A stretch of 64,000 bases of DNA from Mangrovihabitans endophyticus (lineage in GTDB: Bacteria > Actinomycetota > Actinomycetes > Mycobacteriales > Micromonosporaceae). The stretch is from contig NZ_BMMX01000013.1 in NCBI RefSeq assembly GCF_014646155.1, forward strand, positions 62,001 through 126,000. Direction: 5' to 3'. Of the stretch, positions 23,442 through 33,511 are shown piece by piece. Numbering within the stretch: the first letter of the stretch is position 1; the number at the start of each line of letters is the position of its first letter. The translations under genes were made by a program, and so were the position numbers. The notes under the pieces are model-generated. The model searched no databases and was not told the origin of the DNA. It saw nothing but the letters and a program-made list of their open reading frames with translations.

Positions 23442-26400
23442 GTGTCGGTGGTGGACGGTGGAATCTCCCGGCGTACGTTCCTGAGCGCGAACGCCACCGT
23501 GCTGGCCAGCATCGGACTGGGCGCCTCGACGGCGGAGGCGGCGCGGGCGGCGCCGCGTGAGCCGGACGCCGCGGACCTGGCGCGGTTCCGGCCGGTGCGG
23601 GCGTCCTCCACGGCGTACGCGGCGACCCCGGCGTGGTTCGCGCTGGACGGCCTCTACGAGACGGGCGTGCGCGGCTCCGGATGGCGCGCGGAGGCCGGCA
23701 GCGATCCGCAGTGGATCGAGGTGGACCTACAGACGGAGTGTCGCGTCGAGGCGATCACCCTGACCTTCGAGGCGAAGCCGGGCGATCCGGCGTTCGACTC
23801 GGGCGGCGCGAGCGATGTCAATCCGCGCGCCGGCACGACCGGTTACGAGGTGCTGTCCAGCTACCCGGTGGCGTACCGGGTCGAGGTGTCCCGGGACGGC
23901 TCGACCTGGACCACCGCCTACCGCACCGAGCAGGGCACCGGCGCGGTCACCACGATCACCCTGGACGCCCCGGTGGCGGCGCGCTGGGTGCGGCTGACCG
24001 CGACCGCCCGCGCCACCACCAACCCGCTGGGCGTCAACGGCATCCAGATTTTCGGCACCTGCGCCCACCGGCGGCCGGACGCCACCGGATGGACGGACTG
24101 GGGCACGCACCACGAGGCGCCACCGCCGCTGCGGGTCGGCGCGGACCAGACCGTGGCGCTGGACTCGGGCTGGACACTCACGTACGACTCCCGGGTCGGC
24201 GAGGCGGACGGCGCGCGACTGGCCCGTCCCGGCGTGGACACCTCGGCGTGGCTGCCGGCCACCGTGCCGGGCACCGTGCTGGCCGCGCTGGTGGAGCGGG
24301 GCCACCTGCCGGATCCGGTACGCGGGTTCGGCAACCTGCGGGTGCCCGAGGCGCTGTCCCGGCATTCCTGGTGGTACCGCCGTCCGTTCCGGCTTCCGCC
24401 GGGCCTGCGCACCGGCGACGACCGGCGGGTGTGGCTGGAGTTCGACGGCATCAACCACCACGCCGAGATCTGGCTGGACGGCGACCGGGTGGGGGAGATG
24501 ACCCACCCGTTCCAGCGGGCCCGGTTCGACGTGACGGCCCAACTGGGCGCCGGTGGAGGTGAGCATGCGCTGGCGGTGCGCATCGATCCGATGCCGTTCC
24601 CCGGCAATCCGGGGGACCGCGGGCCGGACGGCTCCTCGTACACGGACGCGGGCTCGGACATGATGAACCGCAACTCGCCCACCTACCTGGCGGTCTCCGG
24701 CTGGGACTGGATGCCGGCCGTGCGCGACCGGGTGAGCGGCATCTGGAACCACGTGCGTCTGCGCACCACCGGCCCGGTGCTGGTGGGTGATCCAGGGGTG
24801 CAGACCGTGCTGCCGGACCTGCCGGACACCTCGACCGCGCGGGTCACCGTCACCGTGCCGGTGCACAACCCGTCGCGGAACGACCGCCGGGTCACGGTCC
24901 GGGGCCGGCTCGGCGGCGTGCGGCTGGGCGACCGGACCGTGACGGTCCCGGCGGGCGGGCGGGCCGACGTCAGCTTCGCGGACGTGCCGGTGCACCGGCC
25001 CCGGCTGTGGTGGCCCAACGGCTACGGCGAACCGCACCTCTACGACCTGCGGCTGGATGCGCTGACCGGCGGGACCCTCAGCGATCGCCGCACGGTGCGG
25101 ACCGGCCTGCGGCACATCGCGTACGAGACCATCCCCGGCCTGTCCGTGCCGCCCGGCGGATCCACCGCGAAGACCAGCACGTTCCCCCGGCAGACCGGGC
25201 GCTACCTGCGGGTGCAGTGCGACAAGCGGGCGACCGGCTGGGGCGCGTCGATGTTCACCCTGACCGTGGCGGACAGCGCGGACCCGGGCACCGACTTGGC
25301 TCTGCACCGGCCGGCCACCGCGTCCTCACAGGACAACGACGCGAACAGCCCGGACAAGGCGGTCGACGGTGATCCGGGTACCCGATGGTCGTCGGCCTAC
25401 CGCGACGGCGAGTGGATCCAAGTGGATCTGGGCGCCGGCGCCACCTTCGACACGGTCACCATCGTGTGGGAGACCGCCTTCGCGTCCGAGCTGCGCATCC
25501 TGGTGTCCGACGACGGCGCCGACTTTCGCGAGGCGGCGGCGGTGAGCAACGGCGACACCCCGCTGCGGCTCGTGGTGAACGGCGTTCCGGTGTTCTGCCG
25601 CGGCGGCTCGTGGGGCTGGGACGAGTTGCTGCGCCGCGCCCTGCCCGATCGCCTGCCGGCGGCGGTGGCGCTGCATCGCGACCTCGGCTTCACCATGATC
25701 CGGGCCTGGCTCGGGTCGATCCTGCGCGACGAGCTGTTCGCCGAGTGCGACGAGGCCGGGATCCTGGTCTGGGGCGAGTTCCCGTCGGCCTGGTTCCTCG
25801 ACCCGCCGGATCACGACGTCTACCTCGCGCAGGCGCACGACCTGGTGCTGCGGTACCGCCACCATCCGAGCGTCGCGCTGTGGTGCGCCAAGAACGAGGG
25901 CGATCCCTCGGCGGCGATCGATGCCGGGCTGCGCTCCTCGATCGCCGAGCTGACCGACGTGTACTACCTCCCCAACTCCATCGGCGGCCCGGTCCGGGGC
26001 AGCGGCATCTACGGCTGGGCCAGCCCGGAGAACTACTTCAACGGCAACGCGTCGTGGCACAACTTCGGCTTCCACACCGAGATCGGCATGCCGACCGTGC
26101 CGGTCGAGGAGAGCATGCGCAACCTCCTCGGCATCGACGCCGCATCCGATGCCGGCTGGCCGATCGGCGACGCGTGGTTCATGCACGACTGGTGCACCAA
26201 GGGCGCGCAGAATCCGAACGCCTACAAGGACGCCATCGACGCCCGCCTCGGGGAGTCGTCCAGCCTGGGCGAATTCTGCCGCAAGGCGCAACTGGTCAAC
26301 TATGAGACGATGCGGGCGCTGTTCGAAGCCTGGAACGCCCGGCTCTGGCACGACGCCAACGGCGTCCTGCTCTGGATGTCCCATCCCGCGTGGCACAGCA

Positions 26401-27056
26401 CGGTGTGGCAGGTCTACGACTACGACCTGGACGTCAACGGCACCTACCAGGGCGCGCGGGTGGCCAGCGAGATGGTGCACGTGCAGGCCAACCTGCCGGA
26501 CTGGGACGTGATCGCGGTCAATCACACGGCGACGGCGATTCCCGGCGCGGTGGTCACCGCCGATCTGGTGGACCTGTCCGGCCGGCGCCTGTCCGAGCCC
26601 CGGCAGACGACGTTGACCGCGGCGGCCTCGGCCGTGACCGCGGCGTTCACGGTGGACTGGCCGGACGACGCGCCGGCCGTGCATCTGCTGCGGCTGACCC
26701 TGACCGACGGGTCCGCTCGGGTGCGGTCTCGCAACGTGTACTGGCGATACCGCCGACCCGCGGACCTGCGGGCGCTGAACGACCTGGCCGCGACCACCGT
26801 GCGGGTCACCGTGCGCCGACGGCCCGGCGGTCTGACCGCCCGCGTCACGAACACCGGCCGCACGGTCGCGGCGATGCTCCGGCTGGCGCTGCGCGACAAG
26901 CACACTGGCGAGCGGGTGCTGCCCGCCACGTACGACGACAACTATCTCTGGCTGCTGCCCGGCGAGACCCGCCAGGTGGCGGTCACCAGCCTGGCCGATC
27001 ATCCAGCCGGGCGTCTGGCGGTCACCGCCGAGGGCTACAACGTGGCCCGTACCTGA
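23442..27056 (+). CDS. secreted GH2 exo-beta-D-glucosaminidase/beta-mannosidase-like enzyme with two discoidin domains
   Basis: 1204 residues. A Tat-type signal (SRRTFLSANATVLASIGLGA) is followed by an F5/8C (discoidin, CBM32-like) domain at about 45-205, the GH2 sugar-binding domain at about 240-440, an Ig-like domain, and the TIM barrel from about 705. A second F5/8C-like domain (about 565-705) is inserted between the Ig-like domain and the barrel's first strand (LVVNGVPVFCRGGSWGWDE). The acid/base is probably Glu819 (WCAKNEG) and the nucleophile Glu880 (FHTEIGMP). The W-C-A-K-N-E-G form favours the exo-glucosaminidase (CsxA-like) branch over lacZ, so chitosan oligomers or mannosides are likely substrates. 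GTG 23442 follows GAGGAGG. Confidence 0.9.
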   Translation: MSVVDGGISRRTFLSANATVLASIGLGASTAEAARAAPREPDAADLARFRPVRASSTAYAATPAWFALDGLYETGVRGSGWRAEAGSDPQWIEVDLQTECRVEAITLTFEAKPGDPAFDSGGASDVNPRAGTTGYEVLSSYPVAYRVEVSRDGSTWTTAYRTEQGTGAVTTITLDAPVAARWVRLTATARATTNPLGVNGIQIFGTCAHRRPDATGWTDWGTHHEAPPPLRVGADQTVALDSGWTLTYDSRVGEADGARLARPGVDTSAWLPATVPGTVLAALVERGHLPDPVRGFGNLRVPEALSRHSWWYRRPFRLPPGLRTGDDRRVWLEFDGINHHAEIWLDGDRVGEMTHPFQRARFDVTAQLGAGGGEHALAVRIDPMPFPGNPGDRGPDGSSYTDAGSDMMNRNSPTYLAVSGWDWMPAVRDRVSGIWNHVRLRTTGPVLVGDPGVQTVLPDLPDTSTARVTVTVPVHNPSRNDRRVTVRGRLGGVRLGDRTVTVPAGGRADVSFADVPVHRPRLWWPNGYGEPHLYDLRLDALTGGTLSDRRTVRTGLRHIAYETIPGLSVPPGGSTAKTSTFPRQTGRYLRVQCDKRATGWGASMFTLTVADSADPGTDLALHRPATASSQDNDANSPDKAVDGDPGTRWSSAYRDGEWIQVDLGAGATFDTVTIVWETAFASELRILVSDDGADFREAAAVSNGDTPLRLVVNGVPVFCRGGSWGWDELLRRALPDRLPAAVALHRDLGFTMIRAWLGSILRDELFAECDEAGILVWGEFPSAWFLDPPDHDVYLAQAHDLVLRYRHHPSVALWCAKNEGDPSAAIDAGLRSSIAELTDVYYLPNSIGGPVRGSGIYGWASPENYFNGNASWHNFGFHTEIGMPTVPVEESMRNLLGIDAASDAGWPIGDAWFMHDWCTKGAQNPNAYKDAIDARLGESSSLGEFCRKAQLVNYETMRALFEAWNARLWHDANGVLLWMSHPAWHSTVWQVYDYDLDVNGTYQGARVASEMVHVQANLPDWDVIAVNHTATAIPGAVVTADLVDLSGRRLSEPRQTTLTAAASAVTAAFTVDWPDDAPAVHLLRLTLTDGSARVRSRNVYWRYRRPADLRALNDLAATTVRVTVRRRPGGLTARVTNTGRTVAAMLRLALRDKHTGERVLPATYDDNYLWLLPGETRQVAVTSLADHPAGRLAVTAEGYNVART

Positions 27057-27127
27057 CTCCGGTGACCTCCCGGCATCGGGCCGTTCCCCCATCGGCGGCC
27101 CACCATCCCCATCGAAAGAGGTCCGAT

Positions 27128-28663
27128 GTGAAGCACACACCCCGCCGCGCCGTCCTCGCCGCCGCGGCGGCCCTGTCCCTGGCCGTGGGCGCGTTCGTGG
27201 TCGAGTCCGGCGTGGCCGAAGCGGCAAGCGGCGTCACCATCGTCGGGATCGGCGGCAAGTGCGTCGACGTGGACGGTGACGACGTCGGCGGCAACGGCCG
27301 GGCGGTGCAGCTCTGGGACTGCCAGTCCTACGCCGCCGACCAGCACTGGACGCACAACGCGAACGGTTCGCTGAGCACCCTGGGGCGTTGCCTGGACATC
27401 GCGGGCGACACCACCGACATCGGCACGAAGGTCCAGCTATGGGACTGCATCGGCGTCGGCGAACAGGTGTGGCAGTCCCGGTCCGACGGCTCGCTGTTCA
27501 ACCCGCTGTCCGGCCGCTGCCTGGACTCGCCGAGCAGTAGCACCGCGAACGGCACACAACTGCAGATCTGGGACTGCAACGGCACCGACGCGCAGCGGTT
27601 CACCTTCGGTGGCGACGCCTCCGCGGGCCCCTTCGTCTACCCGGCGCCCGACCAGAGCACCGGGTCCGGCGTGCTGCCGCCGTCCAACGAGAGCACCGAG
27701 TATCTCGGCCGCCAGGACTACGGCCGCGAGGTGGCCCGCGATCTCGGATTCTCCGGCGTGGTCAACGGCCAGTCGGTGTGGACGTACGGGGACACGCTGA
27801 TCCCCACCGGCGGCGGCGACTACGCGTTCACCGCCTCGGACAGCGTCGGCCTCGGCGTGCGCGACAACCCGATCCGGGTGCGTGACACCAACGTGAACAG
27901 CAGCGGCTGGCCGCAGGAATGGATCCCGCTGAACGCGGCGGAGAACGCCAACGGCGGCCTCAGCCGGTACGGCATGGGCGGCACCAACGTGGTCGAGTAC
28001 GCGCCGAACCGCGGACTGGTCTGGTATCTGAAGAACGACCGTGGCAGCGGCGGCCAGGGCATCGTCGGCGCGGGTGTGGCCACGGTGACCGCGGACGCGA
28101 ACGGCGCCACGGCCACCCGTGCCGGTGACGTCATGTGGAGCGGCTCGGAGCCGCACTGGGGCGACGTCGGGGTCACCTACAACCCGCGCGACGGCAAGGT
28201 GTACGTCTACGGCTACGGCCCGGCCGGCGCGTACGACACGAACGTCTATCTGGCCCGGGTCGCCGCGACCCGCGCCACCGACGTGAACGCGTACGAATAC
28301 TGGAACCAGTCCACCCGGACCTGGAGCACTCAGCGCATCACCCACCCGGACAACTCGCAGGCCCTGTTCACCAACCGTGAACTCGGCCAGTCGAACGCGT
28401 TCTGGAGCAACTACTACAACACGTGGATGTTCGTGGCCGGCGCCAACGTCGGTTACACCGACATCATGGTGATGACCGCGCCGAACCTGGAAGGGCCGTG
28501 GACCAAGTCGTTCACCGTCGCCTCCACCTGCCCGAACAACCAGTGCAGCGCGATCCGGTACGCGATCGCACCGCATCCGGAGTACGACCCGACCGGACGC
28601 ACCCTGCTGGTCACCTGGACCGACTCCAACGTCATCTATTCGGCGCGCCTGCACTGGCGCTGA
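27128..28663 (+). CDS. secreted CBM13 (ricin-B lectin) protein with beta-propeller DUF4185-like domain
   Basis: 511 residues from GTG 27128, with signal peptide LAAAAALSLAVGAFVVESGV. Residues about 35-160 are a ricin-B/CBM13 trefoil with three repeats of the Q-x-W type (AVQLWDCQSY; KVQLWDCIGV; QLQIWDCNGT). The remaining 340 residues form a beta-propeller-like domain (VWTYGDTLIPTGGGDYAFTA; EPHWGDVGVTYNPRDGKVYV; FWSNYYNTWMFVAG) of the DUF4185/GH43-like kind, function undefined. It lies 71 nt after the GH2 gene on the same strand, so it likely acts on the same extracellular glycan, perhaps as a lectin-bearing hydrolase. Confidence 0.85.
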   Translation: MKHTPRRAVLAAAAALSLAVGAFVVESGVAEAASGVTIVGIGGKCVDVDGDDVGGNGRAVQLWDCQSYAADQHWTHNANGSLSTLGRCLDIAGDTTDIGTKVQLWDCIGVGEQVWQSRSDGSLFNPLSGRCLDSPSSSTANGTQLQIWDCNGTDAQRFTFGGDASAGPFVYPAPDQSTGSGVLPPSNESTEYLGRQDYGREVARDLGFSGVVNGQSVWTYGDTLIPTGGGDYAFTASDSVGLGVRDNPIRVRDTNVNSSGWPQEWIPLNAAENANGGLSRYGMGGTNVVEYAPNRGLVWYLKNDRGSGGQGIVGAGVATVTADANGATATRAGDVMWSGSEPHWGDVGVTYNPRDGKVYVYGYGPAGAYDTNVYLARVAATRATDVNAYEYWNQSTRTWSTQRITHPDNSQALFTNRELGQSNAFWSNYYNTWMFVAGANVGYTDIMVMTAPNLEGPWTKSFTVASTCPNNQCSAIRYAIAPHPEYDPTGRTLLVTWTDSNVIYSARLHWR

Positions 28664-28789
28664 CCGACGCCGGGCCCGCAGCGGCGAACCGCCGGCAGCT
28701 CGCCCCGTTCGAGGGCGGGCTGCCGGGGGCGTGCGCGAGTCGCACAGTCCGCTGACAACACCGCACGGCGGTCGATCTAGGGTCTTCGG

Positions 28790-30247
28790 GTGCGACGATT
28801 CCTGACCGCGTCCGTTCTGGTGCTCGGGCTCGCGGCGTGCACGCCCCACACCGGGGGTGCCGCGCCGAGTCCCAGCGCCTCGCCGTCCGACCGGACCAAC
28901 ATCGTGTTCGTGTTGACCGACGATCTCGCGATGAACCTGGTGCAGTACATGCCACATGTGCAGGCGTTGGCCAAGGCCGGCACCTCGTTCGCGAACTACA
29001 CGGTCACCGATTCGCTGTGCTGCCCGTCCCGTTCCTCGCTGTTCACCGGCAAATATCCGCACAACACGGGCGTTTTCACCAACGGCGGTGTGGACGGCGG
29101 GATGGCGATGTTCAACCGCCGCGGCAATCAGAAGTCGACCTTCGCCGTGGACCTGCACCGGGCCGGCTACCGGACCGCGTTCATGGGCAAGTACCTCAAC
29201 GGATATCAGCCCAAGGACCGCCAGATTCCGCCCGGCTGGGACGAATGGGACACCGGCGGCAACGCGTACGCCGAATTCAACTACAACATGAACGAGAACG
29301 GGCAGGTCAGGCATTACGGAGAGACGCCGGCCGACTACCTGACCGACGTGGTCAGCGGCAAGGCGTCGGCATTCATCACCTCCTCGGCCAGGTCCGGCAA
29401 GCCGTTCATGATCGAGGTGGCGACGTTCGCGCCGCACGCCCCGTACACCCCGGCGCCACGGGACGCGAACGCCTTCCCGGGGCTCACCGCGCCCCGCGGC
29501 AAGGCGTACGACCAGTTGCCGGAGAACCCGCCGAAGTGGCTTGCCGGGCGGACCCCGCTGACCGCGGAGGAGAAGGGTCAGATCGACGTGGCGTTCCGCA
29601 AGCGGGTGCAGGCCGTGCAGTCGGTGGACCGGATGCTCGCCTCGCTGCGGCAGACCCTCACCGACGAAGGCGTCGCGGACCGCACCGTGGTGATCTTCAA
29701 CTCCGACAACGGCTACCACATGGGCGACTACCGCCTGATGCCCGGCAAACAGACCGCGTTCGACACGGACATCCACGTGCCGCTGATCGCCGCCGGACCG
29801 GGCATCCCCGCGGGCGCTACGGTCGCGCAGCCCGCCGAGAACATCGACCTGCGCCCGACGTTCGACGAGATCACCGGCGTCACGCCGCCGTCCGACGTCG
29901 ACGGGCGCAGCCTGCTGCCGCTGCTGCGCGGCGAATCGCCGGACGACTGGCGGTCCACCGCGCTGATCGAACACCACGGCCCGGACTTCGACCCCACCGA
30001 CCCGGACCGGCCGCGCAAGCACGCCGGCAACCCCACCACGTACGAGGCCCTGCGCACGCCGGACTTCACCTACGTGGAGTACGCGGATGGCGGGCGCGAG
30101 TACTACGACCGGCGCACCGACCCGAACGAGATGCACAACACCATCGCGGAGTTGCCGACCGACCAGGCGAGCCGGCTGCACGCCACGCTCGCTGCGGTGA
30201 AGGGCTGCCGGGGCGAGGCCGCATGCACCACGGCGGCGACGTTCTGA
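28790..30247 (+). CDS. lipoprotein sulfatase
   Basis: 485 residues. Lipobox LAAC with Cys17, then TNIVFVLTDDL (metal-binding Asp pair) and SLCCPSRSSLFTGKYPHNTG. The C-x-P-S-R motif places the formylglycine cysteine at 77. Further active-site segments are GKYLNGY, APHAPYTP and VIFNSDNGYHMGDYRLMPGK (D-N-G-x-x-x-G). Arylsulfatase-family enzymes remove sulfate esters from glycans or aryl substrates. A formylglycine-generating enzyme is not in the window. GTG 28790 lacks a strong ribosome site. The gene completes the secreted glycan-degradation group with the GH2 and CBM13 proteins. Confidence 0.9.
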   Translation: MRRFLTASVLVLGLAACTPHTGGAAPSPSASPSDRTNIVFVLTDDLAMNLVQYMPHVQALAKAGTSFANYTVTDSLCCPSRSSLFTGKYPHNTGVFTNGGVDGGMAMFNRRGNQKSTFAVDLHRAGYRTAFMGKYLNGYQPKDRQIPPGWDEWDTGGNAYAEFNYNMNENGQVRHYGETPADYLTDVVSGKASAFITSSARSGKPFMIEVATFAPHAPYTPAPRDANAFPGLTAPRGKAYDQLPENPPKWLAGRTPLTAEEKGQIDVAFRKRVQAVQSVDRMLASLRQTLTDEGVADRTVVIFNSDNGYHMGDYRLMPGKQTAFDTDIHVPLIAAGPGIPAGATVAQPAENIDLRPTFDEITGVTPPSDVDGRSLLPLLRGESPDDWRSTALIEHHGPDFDPTDPDRPRKHAGNPTTYEALRTPDFTYVEYADGGREYYDRRTDPNEMHNTIAELPTDQASRLHATLAAVKGCRGEAACTTAATF

Positions 30248-30316
30248 CCGGCGCGGCGGCGCTCACCGACGGACCTCGATATGCCGTCTTTGATCGCCGC
30301 CGCTAGCCTGGTCCGA

Positions 30317-32443
30317 GTGAAACGTCGCGAACACTCCCTCTTCACCAACGCCGGTTCCCTGCTGATCTGCGGATTGCTGGCCGGCGTGGTGGTGGCCGCC
30401 GCTTCCTTCCCGGCGGTGGCCATGTCCGGACTGGCTGCCAAGGCCGGCTCGGAAACCTTCGCCGAGTTGCCCAGCCAGCTCAAGGAGCAGTCCGCACCGC
30501 AGGTGACGAAGGTGTTCGCCTCCGACGGCAAGACGCTGCTGTCGGTCTTCTACGACGAGTTCCGCAGCGACGTGCCGATGCGGGAGATCTCCGTCAACAT
30601 GCAGAACGCCATCGTGGCGGCCGAGGACCACGAGTTCTACCACCACAACGGCGTCGACCTGAAGGGCGTCGCGCGCGCGTTCGTGAACAACAACAACGGC
30701 GGCGACAAGCAGGGCGCGTCGACCCTGACCATGCAGTACGTGCGGATGTCGCTGGCCTATTCGGCGACCACGCCGCAGCAGGCGGTCGATGCGACGAAGG
30801 ACACACCCGAGCGCAAGATCTCCGAGATGAAGTACGCCATGCAGGTCGAGAAGCAGCTAACCAAGAAGCAGATTCTTGAGCGCTACCTGAACATGGCGCC
30901 GTTCGGCAACGGCGCGTACGGCATCTACGCCGGCAGCCAGGTCTATTTCAAGAAGAAGCCGAAGGATCTGACGGTCGCCGAGGCGGCGTTGCTGGCCGGC
31001 ATGGTGAAGGCGCCGACCACGAACGACCCGACGACTGCGGACGGGCGCAAGCGCGCCACCGAGCGTCGCGACTACATCATCGACAGCATGCGCGGCCTCG
31101 GCTACATCACCGCGGACCAGGCGGCCGAGGCGAAGAAGGAAGACGCCCCCAGCAAGACCAACCGGCCGGGCAACGGCTGCGTGTCGGTGGCCAAGAACAA
31201 CTGGGGCTTCTTCTGCGACTACTTCTACCGGTGGTGGCTCGGCCAGCCGACGTTCGGCGCCAACGCGTACGACCGGGAGCGGCAGCTCAAGAGCGGCGGC
31301 TACCACGTGGTGACGTCGCTGGACGTGGATGCCCAGGCGGACGCGCACAAGGAGATCAGCAAGCAGATCAAGAACACCGACAAGAACGCCCTGCTGCTGG
31401 CCGGGGTGGAGCCGGGCACCGGACGGGTGCGCTCGCTGGCGGCCAACCGCAACTTCAAGCTGGACGACCCGGCGCATCCGAAGAACAAGATCTCCTCGGA
31501 TCCGAAGAAGGCGGCCAAGGACATCCGGGGCACCTATCCGAACACCACCAACCCGCTGATCACCGGCGGTGGCGGGATCAACGGCTACCAGGCCGGCTCG
31601 GTCTTCAAGATGTTCACCATGGTGGCGGCGCTGGAGAACGGTCTCGGGCTGGACCACACCATCGACGCCAAGGACCCGTACAAGTCCGGCTACATCATCG
31701 ATCCGAGCTCGGACGCGGCATGTCAGGGTACGCACTTCTACTGCCCGACCAACGCCGCGAAGGGGGAGACCGGCCCGTTCAACATGTGGACCGGCTTCGG
31801 CAAGTCGGTGAACACCTACTTCGTGCCGCTCCAGGAGGAGGTCGGCGCCGAGAAGGTGGTGGACGTGGCGAAGCGCTTCGGCGTGCAGTTCCGGCAGCAG
31901 CGGGAAGCCAACATGGCGAACAACCAGCAGGCGGCGCACCAGTGGGGCGCGTTCACGCTGGGCGTCTCGGCGTCCACGCCGCTGGACATCGCTAACGCGT
32001 ACGCCACGCTGGCGGCGGACGGGAAATACTGCAAGCCGACGCCGATCGAGTCGATCACCTCCAGCGACGGCAAGAAGCTGGACATCGGCCAGCCGCAGTG
32101 CACCCGGGCGACAAGCGTCGACGTGGCGCGCAAGGCGCTGGACGCGGCACGCTGCCCGGTCGGCGATCAGGCACAGCTCGGGCATTGCGGCGGCGCCACC
32201 GCGCCGGAGGCGCACTCGGTGGTCGGGCATCCGGTCTTCGGCAAGACCGGCACCACCGACGGTGACAAGACGGCCGCGCTCGTGGTGGGTACCCGGTCGC
32301 TGGTGGTCGCGGGATACCTGGTCAACCCGGACTGGGCGGATCACACCGACCACATGTCGCACGGCATCGTGAACCCGGCTGTCTATCGCACGGTCGCGGA
32401 CTACATGAAGGGCAAGCCGAAACAGCAGTTCAAGACTCCATAG
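30317..32443 (+). CDS. class A penicillin-binding protein (bifunctional peptidoglycan synthase)
   Basis: 708 residues from GTG 30317. One transmembrane helix (about 14-36) is followed by the GT51 transglycosylase domain with AAEDHEFYHHNGVDLKG (catalytic Glu), GASTLTMQYVR, RKISEMKYAMQVEKQLTKKQ and LNMAPFGNGAYGI. The transpeptidase domain has GSVFKMFT (S-x-x-K), GKSVNTYF (S-x-N) and FGKTGTTDG (K-T-G-T). No PASTA domain follows; the C-terminus is short. It polymerises and cross-links lipid II at the outer membrane face. An ATG at 30281 is an alternative start; GTG 30317 (VKRREHSLFTNAGSLL) matches the usual N-terminus. Confidence 0.93.
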   Translation: MKRREHSLFTNAGSLLICGLLAGVVVAAASFPAVAMSGLAAKAGSETFAELPSQLKEQSAPQVTKVFASDGKTLLSVFYDEFRSDVPMREISVNMQNAIVAAEDHEFYHHNGVDLKGVARAFVNNNNGGDKQGASTLTMQYVRMSLAYSATTPQQAVDATKDTPERKISEMKYAMQVEKQLTKKQILERYLNMAPFGNGAYGIYAGSQVYFKKKPKDLTVAEAALLAGMVKAPTTNDPTTADGRKRATERRDYIIDSMRGLGYITADQAAEAKKEDAPSKTNRPGNGCVSVAKNNWGFFCDYFYRWWLGQPTFGANAYDRERQLKSGGYHVVTSLDVDAQADAHKEISKQIKNTDKNALLLAGVEPGTGRVRSLAANRNFKLDDPAHPKNKISSDPKKAAKDIRGTYPNTTNPLITGGGGINGYQAGSVFKMFTMVAALENGLGLDHTIDAKDPYKSGYIIDPSSDAACQGTHFYCPTNAAKGETGPFNMWTGFGKSVNTYFVPLQEEVGAEKVVDVAKRFGVQFRQQREANMANNQQAAHQWGAFTLGVSASTPLDIANAYATLAADGKYCKPTPIESITSSDGKKLDIGQPQCTRATSVDVARKALDAARCPVGDQAQLGHCGGATAPEAHSVVGHPVFGKTGTTDGDKTAALVVGTRSLVVAGYLVNPDWADHTDHMSHGIVNPAVYRTVADYMKGKPKQQFKTP

Positions 32444-32528
32444 CGAGCCGGTTCACTCCGTCAGTCACTCATGTCCACGTCGCAGGGGTGACTGGCCGGA
32501 ACCGGCGGATGACCGGCAGGATCGTTTC

Positions 32529-33143
32529 ATGACCACCTCCGGGCGGCTGCCCTTCCCGATCTCGTTGGCCGGTGAGGGCATCATGCTGCGGGAGTGGCGC
32601 CCGGACGATCTGGACGACCTGGTCGCCCTGCTCGACGACCCGGACATCGCCCGGTGGACGCCGATGCCCTCGCCGTTCGATGTCGAGGAGGGCATCGCGT
32701 ATCTCAAGCGCGCTCACCAGAGCCGGCTCACCGGGCGCCGGATCCAACTGGCGATCACCACCGATGGTCGCCAACCTCTGGGCGAGGTGCTGCTGTTCGG
32801 TGCGGACGCGGGCATGAAGGAGGCCGAGCTGGGCTACCTCGTCGGGGCGCGATACCGGCGGCGGGGTCTGGCCTGCGCCGCACTGTCCGTGCTCGGCGGG
32901 TACGCGCGGGAAACGCTCGGCTTCACCCGGCTGCTGTTGCGCATCGACGCGTGCAACACGTCGAGCACCTCGGTGGCCCGCCGGTGCGGGTACCGGCCGA
33001 GCGGTGAACCGCCCATCCTGCATGCCGGCCCGTACGGCTCCAGCAATCTGGAGACCTGGGAGCTGGTGGACGAACGCCGGGTGCACCGGGACCGGCAACG
33101 CAACGTGGCACGCGAGCGGTACGGGCGCAACCAGCGTTTCTGA
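32529..33143 (+). CDS. GNAT-family N-acetyltransferase, RimJ-like
   Basis: 204 residues. MLREWRPDDLDDLVALLDDP is the usual first strand/helix; IQLAITTDGRQPLGEVLLFG and AELGYLVGARYRRRGLACAA give the beta-bulge and the acetyl-CoA pyrophosphate loop (R-R-R-G-L-A); LLLRIDACNTSSTSVARRCG is the last part of the fold. It resembles RimJ/RimL-type protein or small-molecule acetyltransferases. The acceptor is unknown. It stands alone between the PBP gene and the convergent DUF3040 gene. Confidence 0.88.
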   Translation: MTTSGRLPFPISLAGEGIMLREWRPDDLDDLVALLDDPDIARWTPMPSPFDVEEGIAYLKRAHQSRLTGRRIQLAITTDGRQPLGEVLLFGADAGMKEAELGYLVGARYRRRGLACAALSVLGGYARETLGFTRLLLRIDACNTSSTSVARRCGYRPSGEPPILHAGPYGSSNLETWELVDERRVHRDRQRNVARERYGRNQRF

Positions 33144-33170
33144 GCCGGACCCGAGGGTCGCGGGGGACGC

Positions 33171-33470
33171 TCACCAGGCCGGCGGCAGCGGCTCCGGGCC
33201 GGCGGATCTGCGGTGGGCCCGGCAGCGCAGGGCGATGGCGGCCCCGGCCCCGGTGGCGGCCACGACGCCGGCGGCGGCGGCCACCCACCATCCGAGCGTG
33301 CCGAAGACCAGGGCCGCGGACCAGGCCAGCACGGCGGCGACGATCAGCGCCACCGGCGGCCGGCGGCGACGGTCGTCGCCGCCGGTCATGCGTCGGCAGA
33401 AGTCCGGGTCGTCGCGGCGCAACTGCCGTTCCATCTGCGCCAGTCGCCGGCCGTCCTGCTTGCTGAACAT
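33171..33470 (-). CDS. DUF3040 family membrane protein
   Basis: 99 residues. FSKQDGRRLAQMERQLRRDD followed by PDFCRRM is the typical DUF3040 head, and two adjacent transmembrane helices follow (about 47-85). Function of the family is unknown; it is common in actinobacteria. ATG 33470 is chosen because the conserved head starts here; an open frame extends to 33563 without similarity. An inverted repeat at 33512-33543 lies upstream. Confidence 0.85.
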   Translation of the reverse strand: MFSKQDGRRLAQMERQLRRDDPDFCRRMTGGDDRRRRPPVALIVAAVLAWSAALVFGTLGWWVAAAAGVVAATGAGAAIALRCRAHRRSAGPEPLPPAW

Positions 33471-33511
33471 CCCACCGCCACCCTCGGGTCCGGCTCGCCC
33501 AGTGACGAGCA

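Noticed and set aside
27437..30181. 914-codon minus-strand open frame
   Set aside because: It lies antisense to the CBM13 protein and the sulfatase, both with clear motifs; the long opening is a by-product of high GC.
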